From: JAFGLZ01 sp964390905
Lineage (GTDB): Bacteria > Planctomycetota > Phycisphaerae > UBA1845 > JAFGLZ01
Length of the DNA: 64,000 nt
NCBI GenBank assembly: GCA_964390905.1
Contig: CAYMLO010000017.1
Location: forward strand, 1 to 64,000
Reading direction: 5' to 3'
Positions 1-8,257 of the stretch are shown here, one piece after another. Both the position numbers and the translations under genes were made by a program. The notes beneath the pieces were generated by a model. It saw only the letters and a list, made by a program, of their open reading frames with translations, was not told the origin of the DNA and did no database searches. The number at the start of each line of letters is the position of its first letter. Position 1 is the first letter of the stretch.

Positions 1-2
1 AG

Positions 3-1979
3 TTCAAGGCCAAGGACCTCCACGAGGACGTGGAGTTGGGCCCCGGCTCGCCCCTCGACCGGTTCGAGGTCAACCGCGGTCGGGACAACATCGAGCAGCG
101 GTACAAGGAGGCCGGCTACTACTACGTCACCGTGACCGTCGACGAAGAGGCCCTCAAGGACGAACGCCGCGTGATCTACGAGATCGTCGAGGGACCGCGC
201 GTGCGCGTCCGGAAGATCCTCTACGAAGGCAACGAAAACTACTCCCCGCGTCGGCTGAAGAAAGAGGTCAAGACCAAGAGGTACATCTGGATCTTCCGGA
301 CGGGCGAGTTCGATCAGGAACGGGCCGAGCACGACTGCGCCGATCTGCGGAACTTCTATCGCAATGAAGGCTACCTCGACGCCCGCGTCTCCTACCGCCT
401 GGAGACGAGCGAGGACCGCCGCGACCTGAGGCTGGTCTTTGTCATCAGCGAGGGCATCCGCTACCACGTCGAGACGATCAAGGTCGAGGGCAACACGGTC
501 TTCGACGACGACGCGATCCTGATGCCGTTGAAGATCCAGCCGGAGTCGCCCTATCTCAACGAGTGGATGAAGGCCGACGTGAAGTACCTCGAGGAGGAGT
601 ACGGCCGGATCGGATACATCAACGCCAAGTGCGAGCCCAAGTGGGTCTACGCGGAGGAGACCCCGGGGCGGATTCACCTGACGCTGCGGATCAGCGAGGG
701 CAAGCAGTATCGCATCGGACGGATCGTCGTGCGGGGCAACGAGCGGACGCGCGACAAGGTGGTCCGGCGCGAGCTGCGTTTCTATCCCGAGGAACTATAC
801 GACACCACCAAGACGAAGATCGCCGAGCGTCGGCTCCGCCAGACCCAGCTGTTCAGCGAGGCCAGCATCAAGCCCGTCGGCGACGCCGAGGGCGTTCGCG
901 ACGCACTGGTTCAGGTCACGGAAACCGAGACGACGAAGTTCCTCATCGGCGTGGGCGTGACCAGCAACAGCGGCGTGGTGGGCAGCCTGTCGGTGGAGAA
1001 CCGCAACTTCGACCTGTTCGACGTGCCTCGGAGCGGCAGTGAGTTCTTCCGCGGTCGAGCCTTCAAGGGAGCGGGGCAGATCTTGCGGTTGCAGTTCGAA
1101 CCGGGCACGGAATTCACGCGGCTGCGGCTGGACTTCCGCGAGCCGTACCTGCTCGACCAACCCGTGAGCTTCGGGCAGAGCTTCTATCTGTTCTCCCGCG
1201 GGCGCGACGCCTACCACGAGCAGCGGATCGGGGAACAGACGAGCTTCGGTCATCGCTTCCAGCGCGGTCCGCTCCGCGGCTGGGCGGGCGAGGTGGCCTT
1301 CCGCGTCGAGGGCGTGGACATCGGTGGGATCGACTTCGACGACGCCCAGGAGATTCGGGCCATGGGGGGCGATCACCTGCTGACCAGCATCAAGGGCACG
1401 CTGGTCCGCGACACCACCGACAGCCGGTTCATGCCCACCCAGGGCAGCCGGTTCCTGGTCTCATGGGAGCAGGCCGGCGCGATGGGGGGCGACTACGATT
1501 TCAGCCGGCTGATCGCCAGCCACGCCTGGCACAAGACGCTGCGGACCGACGTGCTCGATCGCAAGTCCGTGCTGACCTTGCACGGGCGGATGGGCCAGAT
1601 CTTCGGCGACGCGCCGGTCTTCGAGCGGTTCTTCGGCGGCGGCATCGGGTCGGTCCGCGGGTTCGAGTTCCGCGGCATCTCGCCCCGCGCGGGCATTCAC
1701 GACGATCGTGTCGGCGGCGACTTCATGCTGGTGGGCGGGGCCGAATACAACTTCCCCGTCTACGGCAAGACGCTCCGCGGCGTGGCCTTCACCGACATGG
1801 GCACGGTCGAAGAGGACTTCGGCCTGAGCACGTGGCGGATGGCCGTCGGCGTCGGTGCTCGTGTGATCGTCGAGTGGTTCGGCCCGGTCCCGATGGCCTT
1901 CGATCTGTCCTTCCCCGTCACCCGAGACGGCGACGACGACACCCAGATCTTCCAATTCAGCTTCGGCACGACGTTCTAA
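3..1979 (+). CDS. bamA: BamA/Omp85-family outer-membrane assembly protein (5' truncated by window edge)
   Basis: BamA inserts beta-barrel proteins into the outer membrane. The reading frame is open to the left edge, so the start, signal peptide and first POTRA repeat lie outside the window. What remains shows at least three POTRA-like repeats in the first ~310 residues, recognised by recurring phrases such as EGPRVRVRKILYEGN, IRYHVETIKVEGNTVF and KQYRIGRIVVRGN. A C-terminal barrel of ~340 residues follows. The barrel contains the conserved SVRGFEFRG signature (VRGF motif of loop L6, near nt 1650-1670) and ends in phenylalanine, as outer-membrane barrels usually do. An internal GTG at nt 30 is not the real start because homology continues upstream of it. 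The next gene is convergent. Confidence 0.93.
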   Translation, partial: FKAKDLHEDVELGPGSPLDRFEVNRGRDNIEQRYKEAGYYYVTVTVDEEALKDERRVIYEIVEGPRVRVRKILYEGNENYSPRRLKKEVKTKRYIWIFRTGEFDQERAEHDCADLRNFYRNEGYLDARVSYRLETSEDRRDLRLVFVISEGIRYHVETIKVEGNTVFDDDAILMPLKIQPESPYLNEWMKADVKYLEEEYGRIGYINAKCEPKWVYAEETPGRIHLTLRISEGKQYRIGRIVVRGNERTRDKVVRRELRFYPEELYDTTKTKIAERRLRQTQLFSEASIKPVGDAEGVRDALVQVTETETTKFLIGVGVTSNSGVVGSLSVENRNFDLFDVPRSGSEFFRGRAFKGAGQILRLQFEPGTEFTRLRLDFREPYLLDQPVSFGQSFYLFSRGRDAYHEQRIGEQTSFGHRFQRGPLRGWAGEVAFRVEGVDIGGIDFDDAQEIRAMGGDHLLTSIKGTLVRDTTDSRFMPTQGSRFLVSWEQAGAMGGDYDFSRLIASHAWHKTLRTDVLDRKSVLTLHGRMGQIFGDAPVFERFFGGGIGSVRGFEFRGISPRAGIHDDRVGGDFMLVGGAEYNFPVYGKTLRGVAFTDMGTVEEDFGLSTWRMAVGVGARVIVEWFGPVPMAFDLSFPVTRDGDDDTQIFQFSFGTTF

Positions 1980-2102
1980 CCGGCAAGACGTTCAACCCTC
2001 AAGCAATCCGGTTGCTGCTTGGCGCTCGAGAGATGCGTTGCCCAATCGAACATGCCTCTGGTGCACCGAGAAGGCTCTCGACTGGCCGCTGGCGGAAGAC
2101 GT

Positions 2103-3068
2103 CTACTTGGGCTGGGTGGTTGGCTTCGGCACGTTGATCACCTTCGCCCCCTGGGGAATCTTGAACTTGAACAGATCGTCCTTGAGCTTCTGTCCGTAGA
2201 TGATCTTCTCCACGATCATGCCCGGTGTGCCCTCGCGTTTGGCGTTGTCCCATTGCTTGACGCGGATGGGCAACTTGGTCTCCGTGTCGAACTGCCACCA
2301 CCACGACCGCGACCTGTCGTCCGCCTTGCCCACTTGGGAACACGTCACGAAGACGCAAGCGCGCCCGGTCTTCTCGTCCTTGCCGTAGGACGCCCGCCAA
2401 TCCTTGCTCTTGGCTCTCAACGCCGTGAAGAGCTCGGCCCCGAACCAGGTCATCGTGACCATCTTCGTGTCCGCATGGACGCGCACCGTGTGCTCACCCG
2501 GGTCGTAGGCGTAGGAGCAGGCCGGCTTCTCCCGGACCACCACCACCGTGCCGTCGGCGACTTCGAAGCGGAGGTCGCCGGACCGCGATCCGTCGCTTCC
2601 CCTTCTGGCCCACAGCTCGAATGAGAGGGGCATATCGACCTGCTTCGGACGGCGGCCCGATCCTGCGGCGCCTATTCCAGCGAGGTACGTCTTGCCGGAC
2701 TGGTATACGGTCTTGACGTCCTTCAGTGCTGCCACGGTCTGCTCGATCGCCCAGGCCTCGCCGGACCCATTCGGCGACGTGCTCATGAACGTCACCCCGA
2801 CGATCACCGCGGCGACGACGGCGGCGGCGGTACCGTATCTAAACACGCGACTTGCCATGATAGCTCCCCATCTGCGGGCCTGTTGCTCTTCGACGATACG
2901 TCTTCGATGGCCTGGCCAGCCCAGTCGAAACGTCTTGCGACTCAGCCGCGCCTCCTCGAACGCCGACAGCATGCGCCGTCGGAGTTCCTCGCGATGGTCG
3001 GGGCGAGACACCGTGTCGACGTCCAGCGCATCAGCCAGCTTGGCAAAATCGTCTTCGTTCTTGAACAT
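2103..3068 (-). CDS. Membrane-anchored partner of the adjacent ECF sigma factor (putative anti-sigma protein)
   Basis: The protein has 321 residues. A cytoplasmic N-terminal region of ~75 residues is rich in Arg and Glu. One transmembrane segment follows (about residues 78-95, YGTAAAVVAAVIVGVTFM), then a ~220-residue extracytoplasmic part of mixed strand character. No zinc-finger anti-sigma motif is visible. The ATG lies 3 nt after the stop of the upstream sigma gene, and a GGGGGA ribosome-binding site overlaps that stop, so the two genes are almost certainly translated together. By position this is a candidate regulator of that sigma factor. The outer part resembles the outer-membrane-lipoprotein-sorting-like domains often found behind planctomycete sigma genes, but I cannot confirm the family. 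Only the topology and the operon link are seen directly. Confidence 0.75.
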   Translation of the reverse strand: MFKNEDDFAKLADALDVDTVSRPDHREELRRRMLSAFEEARLSRKTFRLGWPGHRRRIVEEQQARRWGAIMASRVFRYGTAAAVVAAVIVGVTFMSTSPNGSGEAWAIEQTVAALKDVKTVYQSGKTYLAGIGAAGSGRRPKQVDMPLSFELWARRGSDGSRSGDLRFEVADGTVVVVREKPACSYAYDPGEHTVRVHADTKMVTMTWFGAELFTALRAKSKDWRASYGKDEKTGRACVFVTCSQVGKADDRSRSWWWQFDTETKLPIRVKQWDNAKREGTPGMIVEKIIYGQKLKDDLFKFKIPQGAKVINVPKPTTQPK

Positions 3069-3071
3069 GGC

Positions 3072-3638
3072 CTATCCCCCTGACGCCTCGGCCGCGAGCG
3101 GCAGCAACTGCCTCCGCAACGCGTCCAGCGCCCGTTTGAGCGTCACCCGAACCGTGGCCGGCCTGCAACCGAGAATCCCGGCGATCTCATCATTCGCCAG
3201 CCCCTCGAAGAATCGCAGCACGATGACGGTCTGATGCTTGGGTCTGAGCCGCACGATCGCCTGATACAGCAAAGGCCAGTCGGGGCGGTCCAACGCCGTC
3301 GGGCTGTCCGGTTGCGACGCCACCCGCAACCTGCCGGCGGCCTCGAAAAGCTGCGCCCGGCGCTTCGTCGTCCGGACGTACGCGTTGACCTCGTTGGTGG
3401 CGATCGTATACAGCCAGTTGCGGAAGTCTTGCTCGCGGCTACCCGCGAAGTCGCAGATGTGTCTGGCCACGTGCAGGAATACGGTCGAGGTGACGTCCTC
3501 GGCGACTGCCTTGACGAAGAGGCGTCGCACGCAGTAGGCGAACACCCGGTCGTAATGCCGCTCGTACAGCCGCCCCAACGCATCCGCGTCGTCGCGGGCC
3601 CGAGCCACCAGGTCGTCTCCGTCTTCGACCCGCCCCAT
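3072..3638 (-). CDS. ECF-type RNA polymerase sigma factor
   Basis: The protein has 188 residues, normal for an ECF sigma factor. Region 2 is recognisable from LYERHYDRVFAYCVRRL through VTSTVFLHVARH to FRNWLYTIATNEVNAYVR. Region 4 is LRPKHQTVIVLRFFEGL followed by a helix-turn-helix, NDEIAGILGCRPATVRVTL. An open frame continues upstream to 4016, but that part is antisense-frame noise inside the aminotransferase gene. I chose ATG at 3638 because GGGAG precedes it by about 5 nt; ATGs at 3659 and 3668 are possible alternatives. The sigma gene and its downstream partner form a two-gene unit. The aminotransferase gene lies 85 bp upstream on the same strand. Confidence 0.9.
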   Translation of the reverse strand: MGRVEDGDDLVARARDDADALGRLYERHYDRVFAYCVRRLFVKAVAEDVTSTVFLHVARHICDFAGSREQDFRNWLYTIATNEVNAYVRTTKRRAQLFEAAGRLRVASQPDSPTALDRPDWPLLYQAIVRLRPKHQTVIVLRFFEGLANDEIAGILGCRPATVRVTLKRALDALRRQLLPLAAEASGG

Positions 3639-3723
3639 GCTGGCTCCCGGATCAGCCATCGTCCCCATAAATGCGCCGGGCGACGAGGCGTTACACGATA
3701 TCACGGAAAACGGGTCGCCGCGT

Positions 3724-4839
3724 TCAAACCCGAAGGGCCTGCAGGACCCGTTCGACGTCGGCGGCCGTGTTGTAGCCGTGGATGGCGATCCGGAGCCGGC
3801 CCGCGTGACACATGATGTGGATGTTCTGCTCGTGCAGGCCGCGATGGATCCGCTCGGCGTCGGGATGACGGAACGCCAGGATCCCCGCGATGTGATCAGG
3901 CTCGTCCGGCGTGAGCAGCTCGACGGGGAGCTTCTTGAGTTCGTCCAGGCAGCCCAGCACGAGCGGACGCGCGTGGTCGTCGATGGCCGACACCCCCACC
4001 GATTGGATGTAGCCAAGCCCGGCGTTGATGGCGTAGATCGCGGGGTAGTTGGGCATGCCGACGGCGAAGCTCGCGGCGCCCGGCTTGGTGATCGTCCGCT
4101 CGAAGCGGTCGGCCTCGAACGCGTTCTGCAGGTTGAACCACCCCCCTGCCGGCACCGTCCACGCGCCCGCTCGTTTGGCCGGCACGCCCACCAGCCCGCC
4201 CCCGTGGCTGGCCAGGATCCACTTATGCGTCGAACTGACGATCAGGTCCACGTCGGATAGGTCCAGCGGAATCCGGCCCAGCGCCTGCGTCACGTCCACC
4301 GCCAACAGCGCCGGCGAGTGCTTCCGCACGGCTTCGGCGACGGCCGGCAGCGAGATCGTGTAGCCGTTGAAGAAACTCACCAGCGACGTCGACACGAGAC
4401 GCGTGTTCGAACCCAGGAGGGGAACCAGATCCTCCACGCGCAGCGCCCCGTCGCGCGACCGCCACACCTTGACCGTGGCCGGGCACGTCGGCTGCAGCCA
4501 CGGCGTGGCCCCGGAGGGAAAGTCCAGGTCGTTGATGACGACCTCGTCCCCCGCGCGGAGCTGGAGCGCCAGCGCCGCCAGGTTATACGCCTCCGACGAA
4601 CACGAGCAGATCGCGATCTCATCGACGGTCAACCCGAACGCCCGCGCCGTCTGCTCCCGGGCCGCCTGCCACTGGGCCTCATGACGCTTCCGCCCGTCCA
4701 TCCCCAGCAGCTTGTCCTGTGCGTACTGCCCCAGCGCGTCGACCACCGCCCGCGGCGGGATCCCCTCCGCCGCCGTGTTGAGGTACGTCATCTGCCCGAG
4801 TTCCGCAAAGTCAGTCGTTCGCGATTCTTCCGTCAGCAT
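3724..4839 (-). CDS. Class V PLP-dependent aminotransferase (cysteine desulfurase-like fold)
   Basis: This 371-residue protein has the full class V aminotransferase layout. An N-terminal YLNTAAEGIPPRAV segment leads into a substrate/PLP region, SCSSEAYNLAALALQL. The aspartate that contacts the cofactor nitrogen is in LLAVDVTQALG, and the cofactor lysine is in SSTHKWILASHGGG (about Lys206). The C-terminal small domain ends with AGRLRIAIHGYNTAADVERVLQAL, typical of the family. No conserved catalytic cysteine loop like that of IscS/SufS is obvious, so a general aminotransferase or lyase is more likely than a dedicated desulfurase. The ATG is preceded by GGAGA at 8 nt. The substrate cannot be inferred. 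Confidence 0.88.
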   Translation of the reverse strand: MLTEESRTTDFAELGQMTYLNTAAEGIPPRAVVDALGQYAQDKLLGMDGRKRHEAQWQAAREQTARAFGLTVDEIAICSCSSEAYNLAALALQLRAGDEVVINDLDFPSGATPWLQPTCPATVKVWRSRDGALRVEDLVPLLGSNTRLVSTSLVSFFNGYTISLPAVAEAVRKHSPALLAVDVTQALGRIPLDLSDVDLIVSSTHKWILASHGGGLVGVPAKRAGAWTVPAGGWFNLQNAFEADRFERTITKPGAASFAVGMPNYPAIYAINAGLGYIQSVGVSAIDDHARPLVLGCLDELKKLPVELLTPDEPDHIAGILAFRHPDAERIHRGLHEQNIHIMCHAGRLRIAIHGYNTAADVERVLQALRV

Positions 4840-4990
4840 GGGTCGATCTCCGTTTCGCCACGGCGTCAGGACCCGCTTTGGGCTGTCACAGATCCTGCTC
4901 CGCGATCTGGGGGCCCCACCCCCGGGTTGGGGAGGCTCGCACTCGACAACACACCCATCGTCGCCATCGGATGCACCTCATAGGCCCAAG

Positions 4991-6613
4991 TCAGGGCGCT
5001 CGGCGGTAGACGACGAGGCAGAGCTCTCGAACATCGGCTCTGGCCCAGTAATAACAGAAGTCCATCAGGCTGCGCGTCTTGACTGCCCGGAATCGGGCCA
5101 CGACCTCAAACTTCTCGTTGAACCCCGGTTGCGAGACAATCTTCTCCTCGGGAGGCATTCGTGGCCCCGCCTCCTGGTCGGTCTGCATGGCGATGTGCCT
5201 CAAGACCAGGAACCTCGGCCGGTGCTGGTCATAACGTTCTGGGTAGTATTGAAGCCACGCTCCATACATGAATCGATCCGTCAGACCCAAGTAGTCGAAA
5301 CACGGCAGGCCGCTCTCAAACGGGATTCGCCCCATCTCGGACAGAAGTATCCTGTCGCCTGGGTGGGAGTGCTTCTCAAGCCACCTGGCGACCTCTGCAT
5401 GGACGGAAGGAGACGACACCGATGGAGACTTGTAGAAATGGTCCGCAACAGGGAAGACCCGGAGCATGCGGTAAGATCCATGAAGACCCAGTACGACGGC
5501 GAGACATGGGCCGACTGCTCGAAGATACCGAAGCCAAGACCCGAACGACGCCGCGATCTGGGTTGACAGCGCCAGGAATACGCCAGCCAACACGCAGGCA
5601 GGGGCGAGAAACCGAAAGTACGGGCAGATATCCCCGCCCACCAGGATGTGAAACGATACGAGCGCCACTAGGAGCAATGCAGATGGCGCCACGCGGCGCC
5701 GAAATCGCCGTGGTATCAACGGCAGCGCCAGTACTAGCCAGACCGCAAACGAAGTAGTCGACCAGTAAAAGAGAGTCAGCATGTGCAGGCGAAAGAGGCC
5801 GCGAGCGACGAACCCGGAGGTAGCAAGAGGGTGCCATTTGTGGAGCATGCTATTGCAGACCACGCCGCCGAAGTAGCCGAGTCGGAACTGCTGGTGTGCA
5901 TAGACGACGAGTAGAATGAGCAGAACTGCCCAAAGCAGATGCCGCCGACATCGACGACTCCGCCTGATCCACAGGAGCGACAGACATAGGCCCAGGACTA
6001 CGATGACGCCTTCTGGGCGCGTCAAGGCGATCGCTCCGCCCGTCATTGCGAACAGTACTAGCCCACGACGGCGCCGAAGCCGAAGGGCCGAAAGCGCCAA
6101 GACGACGATTTCCAGAGCGTAGAGCGGTGTTTCGAGGCCCAGGACGGACCATGATGCGAGCGGGGTCGCTGTTGCCGAGAAGATGCCAGCAGCGCCCTGG
6201 ACGCAAGGAGTTCCCCCACAAGCCCTAGCGAGTCGAGCTGCGAGCATCGACGTGGCGGTGGCGCACGTCACGCCGAGTAGCTTCGCGGTGAGCAATCCAC
6301 CCAAGCCGAGTTTCATCCCCATGGCGAGGAGAGCAACCCAGAGCGGATTGCTGTACCCCTCCGACGGCGCCACGTCGTTCAGCGAGAGGCCGCAGCCCTC
6401 AACCCACCGTCGCGCGTAGCCGAGACTGATGTATCCGTCTTCGTTGGCTGAGTTGAAGAAGAAGAGGCAGTGCAGGATCGAGAGCACAGCCACAGCCGCC
6501 AGGACGAGTCGCTCAGCGCGGGCGTTCCGAGCCCTCACGCTGACCGGATCGTACAGCACTCCGAGCGTACCTCTAACGTTCCCTCGGGCTTCCCGGAGAA
6601 ATCCTGATGCCAT
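4991..6613 (-). CDS. Polytopic membrane glycosyltransferase-like protein (GT39/ZomB-like)
   Basis: This is a 540-residue integral membrane protein with roughly ten hydrophobic segments. The first loop carries an acidic motif, NEDGYISLGYARR (residues 56-68), followed by EGYSNPLWV (about 85-93). That pair is characteristic of the large family of GT-C-fold membrane sugar transferases that includes the actinobacterial ZomB/arabinofuranosyltransferase-like proteins. Such enzymes use lipid-linked sugars at the outer face of the membrane. The C-terminal third is extracytoplasmic and polar. An upstream TTG at 6664 is in frame, but ATG at 6613 has a good GGAAGGG ribosome-binding site and was preferred. 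The gene is divergent from the SGNH hydrolase at 6881. Donor and acceptor are unknown. Confidence 0.75.
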   Translation of the reverse strand: MASGFLREARGNVRGTLGVLYDPVSVRARNARAERLVLAAVAVLSILHCLFFFNSANEDGYISLGYARRWVEGCGLSLNDVAPSEGYSNPLWVALLAMGMKLGLGGLLTAKLLGVTCATATSMLAARLARACGGTPCVQGAAGIFSATATPLASWSVLGLETPLYALEIVVLALSALRLRRRRGLVLFAMTGGAIALTRPEGVIVVLGLCLSLLWIRRSRRCRRHLLWAVLLILLVVYAHQQFRLGYFGGVVCNSMLHKWHPLATSGFVARGLFRLHMLTLFYWSTTSFAVWLVLALPLIPRRFRRRVAPSALLLVALVSFHILVGGDICPYFRFLAPACVLAGVFLALSTQIAASFGSWLRYLRAVGPCLAVVLGLHGSYRMLRVFPVADHFYKSPSVSSPSVHAEVARWLEKHSHPGDRILLSEMGRIPFESGLPCFDYLGLTDRFMYGAWLQYYPERYDQHRPRFLVLRHIAMQTDQEAGPRMPPEEKIVSQPGFNEKFEVVARFRAVKTRSLMDFCYYWARADVRELCLVVYRRAP

Positions 6614-6880
6614 TCGACCCTTCCACAGAAACCGCTGCGCTCCCCTGTAGGAAGTACAAGGCAATACGGAAAAGGCGAGAGCGATTATAGGAGCGCGGTT
6701 CCCCTACGGAAAGGGACGCGTATCGGTTCGCCACATGCCTGGCCGGCCGTACGCAGGAGCTGACCCACGGTCAACGTTGCGTGGAAACCGGACAGGGATT
6801 ACGCCTGCATAGCACACTCGCCGCGCGGCGAGGACGACTTCATTCGGAAGGGTTGGCTGCGCGTTGTAGGGTGGCACCGG

Positions 6881-7990
6881 ATGGCTAACCACGTTGGGGA
6901 TCGCGATCCCGCTGGCAAGCGCAACCGTCGCCCCCGGCTGATCAAGGTACTGCTTCTCCTCCTGTCGGTTGGGACCGCCCTTCTCGGCGCCGAACTCGGG
7001 CTTCGGGGGTTCGGCTTCTCCTATCATCTTTACCCCGAGCGTATCGAGTTCGCCACACTCAAGACCCCCCGGGCTACGGACTGCTTCGAGCCCGATCCGG
7101 ACCTTCTCTGGGTTCCGAAACGCCCCGGCCCGTACGGGAAGAAGCTGGCGATGCTGAGAAGACTCCGTCCGACCGTCGTCTTCATGGGGTGTTCCTGCAC
7201 ACAGCTTGGCAGCTACCCTAAGCGCTTCGCTGACCTAATTGAGAAGGCGGAGCCCGGTCGCAGACCGGTTGTCGCCAACGTCGGTGTGATCGGTTGGTCT
7301 TCGTTCCAAGGACTCCAGCAACTCGGGCGGGATGTGCTGCCCATCACGCCGAAGGTGATCGTGATCTACTACGGATGGAACGATCACTGGATTGGGTTGG
7401 GGATCGAGGAAAAGGAAGCATGGCGGATCAACCAACCATGGTCCTCTCTCCTGCAGCGCCTCCGTATCGCGCAGTTGTCGACCAAGGCTTACGTTGCCCT
7501 TCGTGGGGGGGTACGTGAGCGGCATCCCAACCGCGTGTCCCCCCGAGACTTCGCCAGCAATCTCCGGGAGATGGTTCGCTTGGCCAGACAAAACGGAATC
7601 GAGCCAGTACTCGTGACGGCCCCGTCGTCGCACGAGATGCTGGACGACCTATCAGCAGTTGCTCACCTCGAAGGAATGTGGCTGCGGCGATTGGCGGATC
7701 TCGTCCCCTTGCACCGCCAGTATGCCGAAGTCGTTCGACAGGTGGCGGCCGGCGAGCGGGTCGTACTCTGCGACCTGCTCAAGGAGTTCTCGTCCTTTCC
7801 CAAGGAGCGAGTCGTCAACGAGTTCTTCACGGGCGATGGTATACATCTGACAGACGCCGGGAACCAGCAGATCGCGTTGTGTCTGTTCAGGTGCTTCAAG
7901 GAGAACAAGCTAGTCGAGGGAATACTACCCCCTGCGTCCTCCCAACCCCATGCCCCGAATGCAGCGAGGCGACTGTCAGGGACAAGGTGA
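6881..7990 (+). CDS. Membrane-anchored SGNH/GDSL-family hydrolase
   Basis: The protein has 369 residues and an N-terminal membrane anchor at about residues 21-38. The SGNH blocks are recognisable. Block I is MGCSCTQLG, in which the usual GDS becomes GCS with Ser as nucleophile. Block II is NVGVIGWSS, block III is YYGWNDHW, and block V is GDGIHLTDAGNQ with the catalytic Asp and His. Anchored SGNH proteins of this type often act as O-acetylesterases or acyltransferases on exported polysaccharides. The divergent neighbour is a membrane sugar transferase, which fits a surface-glycan role, but this is inference from context. Only a weak GGGTGG precedes the ATG. Confidence 0.82.
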   Translation: MANHVGDRDPAGKRNRRPRLIKVLLLLLSVGTALLGAELGLRGFGFSYHLYPERIEFATLKTPRATDCFEPDPDLLWVPKRPGPYGKKLAMLRRLRPTVVFMGCSCTQLGSYPKRFADLIEKAEPGRRPVVANVGVIGWSSFQGLQQLGRDVLPITPKVIVIYYGWNDHWIGLGIEEKEAWRINQPWSSLLQRLRIAQLSTKAYVALRGGVRERHPNRVSPRDFASNLREMVRLARQNGIEPVLVTAPSSHEMLDDLSAVAHLEGMWLRRLADLVPLHRQYAEVVRQVAAGERVVLCDLLKEFSSFPKERVVNEFFTGDGIHLTDAGNQQIALCLFRCFKENKLVEGILPPASSQPHAPNAARRLSGTR

Positions 7991-8257
7991 CGCTCACGGC
8001 CGAGACCAACAACGACTCGCGAGAATCCGGTCCGGGGATACCCGAGGACGGAGCGCCTTTGTCGGGCCTCCGCGGGGATCATACGCGTGTCCTCATCCCC
8101 TGTGACAACGGCCACCGTGGCCATGGATATGCCTGGATGGTCTTTCCCATGGGGGCGGATGGCCCGTCGCGGCTTGGCGTTAGAGAGCGGCGTCAAGCCG
8201 CCGCAGTCCAAGATCGGCCGAGCCGATGGTCCTGGCAAGACGGCGCGTCAGGTCTGG
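7991..8257. other. Intergenic region between convergent genes
   Basis: This 267-bp stretch separates the SGNH hydrolase (plus) from the HzsA-related gene (minus). No coding potential is convincing. It holds one palindromic repeat, listed separately at 8187-8201, that could end transcription from either side. Nothing else is recognisable. Confidence 0.5.
8187..8201. repeat. Short intergenic palindrome (GCGGC-GTCAA-GCCGC)
   Basis: A perfect 5-bp stem with a 5-nt loop lies within the wider GC-rich phrase AGCGGCGTCAAGCCGCCGC. It sits between two convergent genes. Palindromes with a 'GGCGGCTTGACGCCGC' core are, as I recall, scattered through planctomycete intergenic DNA. Whether this copy is a dispersed repeat or a simple terminator needs a genome-wide count. 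Confidence 0.45.

Noticed and set aside
3639..4016. N-terminal extension of the first ECF sigma factor
   Set aside because: It overlaps the aminotransferase gene in another frame and adds Ser/Arg-rich noise; sigma homology begins after 3638.
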